DNA of 32,963 nucleotides from Saprospiraceae bacterium (GTDB lineage Bacteria; Bacteroidota; Bacteroidia; Chitinophagales; Saprospiraceae). The notes below the pieces were generated by a model. It was given only the letters and a program-made list of their open reading frames with translations, was not told the DNA's origin and made no database searches. Shown here one piece after another: positions 24,189 to 31,796 of this stretch; the first letter of the stretch is position 1; each line of letters opens with the position of its first letter. The translations under genes were made by a program, and so were the position numbers. The stretch is taken from contig JAHDCJ010000059.1 of the NCBI GenBank assembly GCA_020629935.1, forward strand, positions 1 through 32,963, in the 5' to 3' direction.

Positions 24189-25354
24189 CTCCTGCAATAA
24201 TAATAATCGCCTATAATAGGCCACACTCCTTAAAACGATTATTGTATTCTATACAAAAGGCTAAGTACCCAAAAACTAATATCCCACTTTGTATATGTAT
24301 TGATTATTCCGATGATAAAGAAAATAATAAAACAGTAGATGTAGCTAAGGCTTTTAATTGGGCCCATGGAGAAAAAAAAATAATTCATCAGAAAGAAAAT
24401 CTCGGTTTAAAAGCGCATGTTTTACTATCAGGAGATTTAGTTAAAGAGTTTGATAGTATAATAATGTTGGAAGATGATCTATTTGTAAGTCCCTATTTTT
24501 ATAGCTATGCGTCTCAATCTTTAGAGTTCTTTAAAGAAGATGAAAATATTGCAGGAATCTCTCTTTATAATCATACTCTCAATATAAATAATTTTCTTCC
24601 TTTTACTCCTTTTGAAGACGGAAGTAGTAATTATTTCCTTCAGTTAACATCTTCATGGGGCCAAGCTTGGACAAATAAACAATGGTGTGGATTCAGGGAT
24701 TGGTTTAACAAAACTCCTGAAATAGAAGAAAATTTAAATGTTCCGACAACTATAATCAAATGGCCATCTTCTTCATGGTTAAAACATGCCATTGCTTACC
24801 TGATTGCAAAAGATAAATATTTTGTGTACCCAAGAATTTCTTATTCAACAAATTTTTCAGATTCGGGTACACATGTTCAAAGATCGAATACTTTTTTTCA
24901 AGTTCCTTTACAATGGGAAGATTGTACTTTTCTTTTTAAAACGCTCTCGGAGTCTAGTTCAGTTTACGACACGTATTTTGAAATTAAAGCTTCTATATTA
25001 AAAAAACACAATGAAAGCTTGAGGGGTTATAAAGACTTAGAAGTTGATCTGTACGGATCAAAAAATTATGATTTTGTTACTTCGGAATATCTAATTAGTT
25101 CAAGAAAAAGTACGTCTAAAATTTTATCCTTTGGTCTTCTGATGAAACCTCAAGAAGTTAATATTATAAATAATATACCTGGAATCTATTTTACTTTAGA
25201 TAAAAGTGAAAATTTTTTACCTCTTGAAAAAGATCATTTAAAAAACGAATCCGTATTCAATTATTTTTTCGGTTTAATTCCGAACAAAATAAAAATTCAG
25301 AACCTTTTAACTATTTATTATAATAGGATAAAACAAATTTTTAATCAAATTTAA
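24185..25354 (+). CDS. GT-A fold glycosyltransferase, GNT-I-like
   Basis: This 389-residue glycosyltransferase has a GT-A domain: PAIIIIAYNRPHSLKRLLYSI at the start, ICIDYSDD, ENLGLKAHVL, then the metal-binding MLEDDLFVSPYFYSY (an EDD motif, reminiscent of the GT13/GNT-I group) and LTSSWGQAWTNKQW. The last third has no motif I recognise. The start is TTG within a four-base overlap (TTGA) with the previous stop, which implies coupled translation. It lies between a GT4 gene and an acetyltransferase. The sugar donor is unknown. Confidence 0.8.
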   Translation: MTPAIIIIAYNRPHSLKRLLYSIQKAKYPKTNIPLCICIDYSDDKENNKTVDVAKAFNWAHGEKKIIHQKENLGLKAHVLLSGDLVKEFDSIIMLEDDLFVSPYFYSYASQSLEFFKEDENIAGISLYNHTLNINNFLPFTPFEDGSSNYFLQLTSSWGQAWTNKQWCGFRDWFNKTPEIEENLNVPTTIIKWPSSSWLKHAIAYLIAKDKYFVYPRISYSTNFSDSGTHVQRSNTFFQVPLQWEDCTFLFKTLSESSSVYDTYFEIKASILKKHNESLRGYKDLEVDLYGSKNYDFVTSEYLISSRKSTSKILSFGLLMKPQEVNIINNIPGIYFTLDKSENFLPLEKDHLKNESVFNYFFGLIPNKIKIQNLLTIYYNRIKQIFNQI

Positions 25355-25390
25355 ATATTCTCAGAAACCACGGGGCGTATAATTAATAAA

Positions 25391-25415
25391 TCTCGTTGTT
25401 CTGTTTTTCTCTCTG
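25391..25415 (+). promoter_or_regulatory. Gap element shared with the gap before 20185
   Basis: In the 85-base gap after the TTG-started glycosyltransferase, TCTCGTT is followed after a short spacer by TGTTTTT and then TCTCTG. The start of the match lies 49 bases before the next ATG, compared with 47 in the matching gap upstream of 20185. Its role is unknown; an internal promoter or RNA processing site is possible. Confidence 0.25.
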
Positions 25416-25439
25416 CGATATTTAAAGTAATTCATCAAA

Positions 25440-26123
25440 ATGAGATTGGTCAAGTTTTTTCTAAAATATAGACTTTATAGCATTAAAGTTTTATTTACAA
25501 ACTTGAACCACATGCGCAAAAATCCAAGTTTAGTTTTAGGAAATTATGTAAGTCTCAAAAATGTGGTTTTTAGTAAAAATAATTTTTTAGCAAGTTTTGT
25601 CCGTTTTACAAATTCAAGCATAGAAGAATATTCTTATATAGGGGAGTATTCTGATATTAGGAATACTAATATTGGAAAGTTTACTTGCATTGGTCCAAAA
25701 GTAATGATTGGCCTCGGGCGGCATCCTACAGATACTTTTACTTCGTTACACCCCATTTTTTATTCTCCACTCAAACAAGTTGGAAAAAGTTTTGTACAAG
25801 AAAGTTATTTTGTTGAATACGGCGCTCAGACCAATATTGGTCATGATGTTTGGATTGGAGCTAATGTTGTAGTAACTAAACCAATTAACATTGGAAATGG
25901 CGCCATCATCGCTACGGGCTCAATCGTTACCAAAGATGTAGCTCCTTACACAATAGTTGCAGGCAATCCTGCAAAACCAGTTCGTAAAAGATTCAGTGAA
26001 GAAGAAATTACATTTTTAGAAAAAACTAAATGGTGGTTAAAAGATGAAAAATGGTTCAAAGAAAATATTCATTTCATGCACAACCTAAGTCTGTTTAAAG
26101 AAAAGTTCAATGAAAAAAATTAA
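25440..26123 (+). CDS. CatB-type left-handed beta-helix acetyltransferase
   Basis: This 227-residue acyltransferase is of the xenobiotic/CatB-like hexapeptide group. Coils begin around LGNYVSLKNVVFSKN and continue through YIGEYSDIRNTNIGKFTCIGPKV. The active-site loop has GLGRHPTDTFTSLHP, and then TNIGHDVWIGANVVVTKPINIGNGAIIATGSIVTKDV and AGNPAKPVRKRF complete the fold. The C-terminal KTKWWLKDEKWFKENI is a normal tail. It probably O-acetylates a residue of the polymer and is a second such decorator beside the gene at 20974. Its 3' end overlaps the FkbM gene by 14 bases. Confidence 0.85.
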   Translation: MRLVKFFLKYRLYSIKVLFTNLNHMRKNPSLVLGNYVSLKNVVFSKNNFLASFVRFTNSSIEEYSYIGEYSDIRNTNIGKFTCIGPKVMIGLGRHPTDTFTSLHPIFYSPLKQVGKSFVQESYFVEYGAQTNIGHDVWIGANVVVTKPINIGNGAIIATGSIVTKDVAPYTIVAGNPAKPVRKRFSEEEITFLEKTKWWLKDEKWFKENIHFMHNLSLFKEKFNEKN

Positions 26124-26814
26124 AAATATCCTTAACAAATTAGGTTGGGATGTAAAGCGGTATCCAACCTACTTACTTAAAAATAGAATAAGCCTTCTTG
26201 AGAAAAACAAAATAAATACAATTCTTGATATCGGAGCAAATATCGGTCAATATGGATTAGAAATGAGAAAGCTTGGATATCGAGGTAACATTATATCTTT
26301 TGAACCATTGAGCAGTGTTTTCAAAGAGTTAGAAAAAAACTTAAAAAATGATGCTAATTGGCACGCTCAAAATCTTGCACTTGGAGATAAAAATGAAACC
26401 ACAGAGATCAATATTTCAAACACTACAGCTAGTAGCTCTTTGCTAGACATGCTTCCTAATCATACCAACGCAGCTCCAGAAACAAAATATATTAAAAAAG
26501 AGAAAATAAGGGTAGTTACCTTAGATTCTATTTTTTCTAAGATCTGTAAACCAGAAGACAAGGTTTTTTTAAAAATTGATGTCCAAGGTTTTGAAGAAAA
26601 TATGCTTCGAGGCGCAAAAGAATCAATAAAACATGTTTCTGGTATACAAATAGAACTATCTATCGTCCCACTTTATTCAAACGAACTACTTTTTGATGTA
26701 ATGATTTCGTATTTGAATAAACTGGGTTTTAAACTATATTCCTTAGAACCCGGATTTTCTAATCCTACTACTGGTCAATTATTACAAGTTGATGGAATCT
26801 TCTTCAAAGACTAA
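26110..26814 (+). CDS. FkbM-family SAM-dependent methyltransferase
   Basis: This 234-residue methyltransferase of the FkbM family has the SAM-binding loop at ILDIGANIGQYGLEM (about residues 38-52), the acidic strand-2 residue in IISFEPLSS, and the family-specific FLKIDVQGFEENMLRGA followed by IQIELSIVPLY. FkbM-type enzymes in polysaccharide loci usually O-methylate a sugar. Both ends overlap neighbours (14 bases upstream, 23 downstream), which marks strong coupling. The acceptor is not known. Confidence 0.88.
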   Translation: MKKIKNILNKLGWDVKRYPTYLLKNRISLLEKNKINTILDIGANIGQYGLEMRKLGYRGNIISFEPLSSVFKELEKNLKNDANWHAQNLALGDKNETTEINISNTTASSSLLDMLPNHTNAAPETKYIKKEKIRVVTLDSIFSKICKPEDKVFLKIDVQGFEENMLRGAKESIKHVSGIQIELSIVPLYSNELLFDVMISYLNKLGFKLYSLEPGFSNPTTGQLLQVDGIFFKD

Positions 26815-27538
26815 GTCTTTACCCAAAATAAGTATAATAACGGTTTCTTATAATGAAGGAAAGAACCTAGAAGAAACGATTCTTAATATAATCTCTCAGG
26901 ACTACCCCAATATCGAGTTTATAATTATTGATGGCGGCAGTACAGATTCTACACTAGACACAATCAAAAAGTATGAAGCAGATATCACCTTTTGGATTAG
27001 TGAAAAAGACAAAGGCATTTATGATGCAATGAACAAAGGGATTAAAAAAGTTACCGGAGAATGGTTCAATTTCATGAATATTGGAGATCGGTTTAGTAAC
27101 AAATCATCCCTTCGAACTTTCGCAGAAAACATAAAAAAAGACAAAGCCATTGTTTATTCAGACACCATCAATTTCTATAAAAACGGTAAAGAAGAATATG
27201 CTAAACAAGAAGGTCTATTTAAGAAAAGGATTTTCTTAAACCAAATGCCACACCAAGCTACTTTTTTTAATACGAAAAAAACAGCTTCTTATCTTTACGA
27301 TCTCAGTTTTAAAGTAGCGGCAGATCTAGATCTTTTAACTAAGATATATTTAAAGTATGGTATTTCTTCTTTTCAACATATCGAAGAAGGTTTAGTCTAT
27401 TATCAACTAGGAGGCTTTTCTGAAACTCATTATGATGATCTTGTAAAAGATAGATATAATATCATAAAAAAATTACCGGCTAAAATACGTTGGATAAACC
27501 TCATTAATTTTCATAGACAACAGATGTTTAAGTCATAG
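26792..27538 (+). CDS. GT2-family glycosyltransferase
   Basis: This GT-A glycosyltransferase has 248 residues from the ATG at 26792; a TTG one codon earlier is unlikely. The GT2 motifs are ISIITVSYNEGKNLEETI, FIIIDGGSTDSTLDTI, and the WISEKDKGIYDAMNKGI segment common to WcaA-type enzymes. NIGDRF stands at the position of the DXD metal-binding site, with only the second Asp kept. MPHQATFFN and KVAADLDLLTKIYL are also typical of this subgroup. It overlaps the FkbM gene by 23 bases. Donor and acceptor are unknown. Confidence 0.88.
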   Translation: MESSSKTKSLPKISIITVSYNEGKNLEETILNIISQDYPNIEFIIIDGGSTDSTLDTIKKYEADITFWISEKDKGIYDAMNKGIKKVTGEWFNFMNIGDRFSNKSSLRTFAENIKKDKAIVYSDTINFYKNGKEEYAKQEGLFKKRIFLNQMPHQATFFNTKKTASYLYDLSFKVAADLDLLTKIYLKYGISSFQHIEEGLVYYQLGGFSETHYDDLVKDRYNIIKKLPAKIRWINLINFHRQQMFKS

Positions 27539-27584
27539 TTATTTCCCAAAATATTTAAAATGAACTTTCAATTGAATTAAAAAA

Positions 27585-28883
27585 ATGGATTATAAATATA
27601 CTCTAATATTCATCCTAGGTTTTTTAAGTCTTTTATCGATGGGTTGTAATTCTACTCTTCGAACAATTTCCCCAGAAGACTTTGGATGCAAACCAAATGT
27701 GAAGGTCAACAATAGAGTAAATATGCAAAAATTTTTTGATCATGCATCTGTGCTAAAAATCCCCGCTGGAGAATTCTTAGTTCATGGAGATTTAAATTTA
27801 ACCGGAGTTAAAAAACTGGAGTTAGTTGGATCACTTAAAGGCTCAAGGGGCAATGAAAGAATTTTTGTTGATGGTGATATTGAAATATTTGGATCCGGTG
27901 AGCTTAGGCGAATGTCTTTGGAAATTCAAGGAGGTTCTATAATAATTCGTGATATTAAATTCGTACAACCTGGAAAATCTGCTGCCATATTAATTAATAA
28001 TGACGAGCATATTATCGATAACTTTCTTCTAGATGGCGTTGAGATTGTTAAAGGACCATATGGCTTAATGCGTCAAGGTGCTTATGGTGAAATGCCCGTT
28101 AAAAAAGCAATCATTCGAAACAATTACATTCATGATTGCCGTGGTGATGGCATAGAATGGAATGTTGGAAATCGAGACGGTAGAATAGAAATTCTTAATA
28201 ATCGTGTAGAAAATATAGATGCTGATTTTGGTGGCAAAGTAGGCAAAGCTTGGGGAATGGGAATTGGTGTAGCAGGAGCAGTTTATAAAGAAGACTTTTC
28301 AAACTGCGTGTCTGATTTTCTAATCGAAGGAAATATTATAAAAAATGTCAGGCACGGAATACATGTAGAAGCCGGAAAAGACTTTATCATTCGAAACAAT
28401 ATTGTTGAAACCGCCAACGTAAGTAAAAAGGGAAATCTAAAGTTAGTTGGTATCGTTATTACCGGCAGTAAAGATTATTTAATTGAAAATAATACGGTAG
28501 TTTCTAAAATGGGTTATGCTATGATGAACAGCTTTGGAAGCTTACCTAAAATTGGTTATATCTGTTCACCTACTAATTATAGGATTACAAATAACGAAAT
28601 TAGAGGTAGGATTGTTAATTGGTGCTGCGGGGATAATAACAGTATTCATTTTACAAAAAATAAAGTTTGGGGTGACATTATTCATCATGGTCGGGCTCAG
28701 CATTACATTAAAGATAATACATTCTATAAAGAATCTAATACATCGCGGATAACAGTTAATGCGGAAAAAATCAAAGGAAGAAGAAACAAATATCAGGCGA
28801 AAAAAGAAAATATAATATTAGATGTCAGTAATAACTTCATGACAAATTCGTCAAAGGAAATTTCTCCTATTATCAAGAAATAA
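27585..28883 (+). CDS. Right-handed beta-helix lipoprotein, possible polysaccharide-modifying enzyme
   Basis: This 432-residue lipoprotein has a signal peptide ending in a lipobox, with Cys21 in LSMGC. An early DFGC segment resembles the N-terminus of pectate-lyase-fold proteins. The body carries the regular Asn-rich turns of a right-handed parallel beta-helix about every 20-25 residues: IRNNYIHDC, ILNNRVENI, IEGNIIKNV, IRNNIVETA, IENNTVVSK, ITNNEIRGR and IKDNTFYKE. The acidic export signal that sends Bacteroidota lipoproteins to the cell surface is not evident after the Cys, so periplasm facing is likely. In such loci these proteins can be polysaccharide lyases, hydrolases or C5-epimerases. 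No catalytic residues can be assigned confidently, so the activity is inferred only from fold and location. Confidence 0.75.
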   Translation: MDYKYTLIFILGFLSLLSMGCNSTLRTISPEDFGCKPNVKVNNRVNMQKFFDHASVLKIPAGEFLVHGDLNLTGVKKLELVGSLKGSRGNERIFVDGDIEIFGSGELRRMSLEIQGGSIIIRDIKFVQPGKSAAILINNDEHIIDNFLLDGVEIVKGPYGLMRQGAYGEMPVKKAIIRNNYIHDCRGDGIEWNVGNRDGRIEILNNRVENIDADFGGKVGKAWGMGIGVAGAVYKEDFSNCVSDFLIEGNIIKNVRHGIHVEAGKDFIIRNNIVETANVSKKGNLKLVGIVITGSKDYLIENNTVVSKMGYAMMNSFGSLPKIGYICSPTNYRITNNEIRGRIVNWCCGDNNSIHFTKNKVWGDIIHHGRAQHYIKDNTFYKESNTSRITVNAEKIKGRRNKYQAKKENIILDVSNNFMTNSSKEISPIIKK

Positions 28884-28901
28884 AGTTTTTTAAAAACAAC
28901 C

Positions 28902-29735
28902 ATGCCTAAATTATCTCCTCTAATTTTTTTACATATTCCCAAAGCAGGAGGAACTACATTTAATGATATTCTTAAAAGAGAATTTCGGTTCAAGAAAATA
29001 TATTCTCTTAAGTACAATGATGTTGAAGATTTTAAGAAACTTTCATCTGATAAACACAAAAAAATAAGTCTTCTAAAAGGCCACTTCCCTTTTGGTCTAC
29101 ATAGCTACTTTGAAAATCCACACTATGTGACTTTTTTGAGAAACCCTATTAGTCGATTTATAAGTTATTATAATTATTTATTAAAGACACCTCGACACTA
29201 CTTATATGAAAGGGTTGCTCTATCTAAAATGTCGATGCTTGATTTCGTTCAAAGTGACTTAACTGTAGAAATAGATAATTGTCAATTACGTTACCTTACC
29301 GGCACTTCCGATCCAATAAACACTTTAACAAACTCGTTGCTAGAAGAAGCAAAAATAAACTTGACTTCCTATTTTGAAATTGGTATAACAGAACGATTTG
29401 ATGAATCCGTTATTTCTATTATTAATAGACTTGACTGGAAGAGTAAACCCTACTACGTTCAGAAGAATAAGGCAAGAACTACTAAAAAAGAAACTATTGA
29501 CCCTGCGATAATTAAAATAATAACGGAGCGTAACAAATTGGATATTGAGCTTTACAATTGGGCTCAAGCCCAATTAAATTTAAGAATTAAAAATATTCCT
29601 GAATTTGATTCAAAATTGAAAGAATTCAAAATTAATAACCAACGCTATTCAAAATTAATGGACAACTCTCTTTTCAAAACAATTAGAAATTTAGAAGTTG
29701 ACATTAAATCCGCGATTAAACAAATAACAAAATGA
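28902..29735 (+). CDS. Sulfotransferase family 2 (heparan/chondroitin type)
   Basis: This 277-residue sulfotransferase belongs to the Sulfotransfer_2 group, which in animals includes heparan sulfate 2-O- and chondroitin 4-O-sulfotransferases. The 5'-phosphosulfate loop is FLHIPKAGGTT (Lys14 to Thr19), and the 3'-phosphate site is VTFLRNPISRFISYYNYL with Arg80 and Ser84. The CQLRYLTG stretch is also typical of bacterial members. It is followed by a four-base overlap with another sulfotransferase gene, suggesting paired expression. The family call is strong; the acceptor, perhaps a uronic acid or hexosamine in the polymer, is inferred. Confidence 0.87.
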   Translation: MPKLSPLIFLHIPKAGGTTFNDILKREFRFKKIYSLKYNDVEDFKKLSSDKHKKISLLKGHFPFGLHSYFENPHYVTFLRNPISRFISYYNYLLKTPRHYLYERVALSKMSMLDFVQSDLTVEIDNCQLRYLTGTSDPINTLTNSLLEEAKINLTSYFEIGITERFDESVISIINRLDWKSKPYYVQKNKARTTKKETIDPAIIKIITERNKLDIELYNWAQAQLNLRIKNIPEFDSKLKEFKINNQRYSKLMDNSLFKTIRNLEVDIKSAIKQITK

Positions 29736-30619
29736 ATAGGTCCGTAAAAGAAATCCTTAAAAAAATACCCTTGCTAGAAAGAGCATACTATTTCTTTACC
29801 ATACCCTTTAAATTCAGAACAGAAAGGTCTCTTTTAAAAGGCAAATCTTTTCACTCAATCAATGCTAAAAGTATACTGCATTTTAGTATGAATAAAGCTG
29901 CGACTCAATATGTCAAAAATGTACTAGAAACGATAGCACTAGAAAACGAAATGGTTCCTGCAAAATTTAATGAGTATGCCATGACATGTGACTTACCGTT
30001 TTTTCATCAACTTTCTATGGAAGAAATGAAAAAGTATAAGCACGTTTTCAAATCTCATGGTTTCTTATATACCGTCTTTAGTGAAATGTTCTATGATGTT
30101 GTCGATTTTAAAAAATACAATATTGTTTTCTCAATAAGAGACCCAAGAGATATATTGGTCTCAAACTATTACTCGTCAGCATTCAGTCATTCGCTACCAC
30201 CAATATCTGGAAATAAAAGAAAAGATTTCATAAAAATGAGAGAATGGGTAAAGTCGGTTGAAATTGATGAATACGTTCTGGCCGAATGCGATCGCGTTTA
30301 TAATGTATTTGATAAATACAAAACAGACTTAGTAGAAAAACATCATCATGTCGCAATATTGAAATATGAAACAATGGTTTCGGATTACTCAAAATGGTTA
30401 GCCACGCTATCAAGTAAAACAGAAATGAATCTTAGCGAGAATTTGAAAAATCAATTAACGAAATCGTTTCATAAAAACAGATCAAAAAAAGAAGATATTA
30501 ACTCTCATACTAGAAAAGGTGTAGCTGGTGACTACTTAGAAAAACTTAAGCCAGAAACCATAAAAATATTAAATGATAAATTTCAAAATCTTTTAGAGTT
30601 CTACGGTTACGAATTATAG
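29732..30619 (+). CDS. Sulfotransferase-like protein with atypical cofactor loop
   Basis: This 295-residue protein has sulfotransferase organisation. The 3'-phosphate-binding motif is standard (VFSIRDPRDILVSNYY, Arg136), and ILKYETMVSDYSKW matches the family closing motif. The 5'-phosphosulfate loop is unusual: FSMNKAATQYVKNVL keeps Lys55 but replaces the usual SGT triplet with AAT. The GVAGDYLEKL segment near the C-terminus fits the conserved RKGxxGDW late motif of cytosolic-type sulfotransferases, with Tyr in place of Trp. It is coupled to the upstream family-2 gene by an ATGA overlap. It is probably active, but the loop change leaves some doubt. Confidence 0.8.
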   Translation: MNRSVKEILKKIPLLERAYYFFTIPFKFRTERSLLKGKSFHSINAKSILHFSMNKAATQYVKNVLETIALENEMVPAKFNEYAMTCDLPFFHQLSMEEMKKYKHVFKSHGFLYTVFSEMFYDVVDFKKYNIVFSIRDPRDILVSNYYSSAFSHSLPPISGNKRKDFIKMREWVKSVEIDEYVLAECDRVYNVFDKYKTDLVEKHHHVAILKYETMVSDYSKWLATLSSKTEMNLSENLKNQLTKSFHKNRSKKEDINSHTRKGVAGDYLEKLKPETIKILNDKFQNLLEFYGYEL

Positions 30620-30620
30620 G

Positions 30621-31796
30621 ATGTCGAAAGTATTAACTATTTCGGATAGATTTCATGCCGGTGGTGCTGCTGTTGTAGCAAGAAAAATTTATGAGCACAT
30701 TGAACAATCTGATTCCTTTGAGGGTGTCTTCTTGTATGGTTTGGATAGGTTAGGATTTCCAAACAAATCATATCCAGATACGATAACAACTGCGAGCTAC
30801 TTTTTTGGTCCTCATATTAATTTGTTAGCCTGCAGGCTAATCGGTAAGAATATCATTCCATCAAAAAAAAAGAAATTAAATGAACTCATTCGTTGGGCTG
30901 ATGTAGTTCATATTCATAATATTCATACTTATGGATTTGAATATAAACAGTTATTCTCGATACTAAATTCTATCAATAAAAAGGTAATAATTACTGCACA
31001 CGATGATTGGTTCTATACAGGAAGATGTGCGATTAGACAAGAATGCGAAGAATGGAAAAAAGGTTGTCCGAAATGTCCAAATTTAGATTATTATCATTCT
31101 ACCGTTTTTGATAACGCCAAAATGGAGTTTATTAAAAAAACTACTTTGATTAATTCGTTGAAAGACTGCACTCTGGTTGCACCTACCAATCATATTGCTA
31201 ATGCACTCTCTTTTGTTTATCCTAATGTTCCTAATAAAGTGATTTCTAATGGTATTAACATAGAGTCATTCATTCCGCCGAAAAATGAATCTAAATCTAA
31301 GGAAGTGCAAGTGCTAATTATTTCGAACAACTTTGAAGATCAAATAAAACTGGATCATAAATTTATTGACTCACTTGTAAAAGAAGAAGTAGCCCTACAT
31401 CTTGTAGGTCCTAACTCAATGTATGAAGGTCCAAGTGTTGTAAACTATGGTTTTGTAAAAAACCAAACGAACTTAGGCCAAATCATGCAGGAGTGTGATG
31501 TGCTATTGTTCTTTTCTAAAGTGGATAGTTTTGGTTTAGTTCTCGCAGAAGCATTATGTACGGGGATGCATATTTGCGCATATGACAGTCGTGCTGCAAA
31601 AGAAGTATTAAATGGTTTTAACAGAAATATAATCCCTGAAGATCCTGCCTTCTTCATAAGTAAATTAAGAAATCCTGAATTTATCAAGCTTTGTAAAAGT
31701 CTTTCTATAAGAAAGAAGCAAGCTTTAAAAGCTCGAGAGAGATTTGATCAAAATACGATGATTAAAAAATATTGTGAATTATACCTCAGTGCATAG
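30621..31796 (+). CDS. GT4-family glycosyltransferase
   Basis: This GT-B fold glycosyltransferase has 391 residues. The N-terminus reads SDRFHAGGAAVVARKIY (the glycine-rich acceptor-domain loop), with DVVHIHNIHTYGF and IITAHDDWFYTGRCAIRQECE following. The CxxC-like cysteines in GCPKCPNLD are typical of the subgroup that has this ITxHDxWxxTGRC motif (WcaC-like). The donor domain has VAPTNHIAN, ISNGINIESFIP, and DVLLFFSKVDSFGLVLAEALCTGMHICAYDS. It starts one base after the previous stop and touches the next gene directly. Donor and acceptor are unknown. Confidence 0.88.
   Translation: MSKVLTISDRFHAGGAAVVARKIYEHIEQSDSFEGVFLYGLDRLGFPNKSYPDTITTASYFFGPHINLLACRLIGKNIIPSKKKKLNELIRWADVVHIHNIHTYGFEYKQLFSILNSINKKVIITAHDDWFYTGRCAIRQECEEWKKGCPKCPNLDYYHSTVFDNAKMEFIKKTTLINSLKDCTLVAPTNHIANALSFVYPNVPNKVISNGINIESFIPPKNESKSKEVQVLIISNNFEDQIKLDHKFIDSLVKEEVALHLVGPNSMYEGPSVVNYGFVKNQTNLGQIMQECDVLLFFSKVDSFGLVLAEALCTGMHICAYDSRAAKEVLNGFNRNIIPEDPAFFISKLRNPEFIKLCKSLSIRKKQALKARERFDQNTMIKKYCELYLSA

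Noticed and set aside
22998-31796. A chondroitin or heparosan synthase among the glycosyltransferases
   Set aside because: The four enzymes are single-domain GT2/GT4/GT-A types; none has the two-domain arrangement of KfoC or PmHAS-like polymerases. A true GAG backbone is therefore not supported, only GAG-like precursors.
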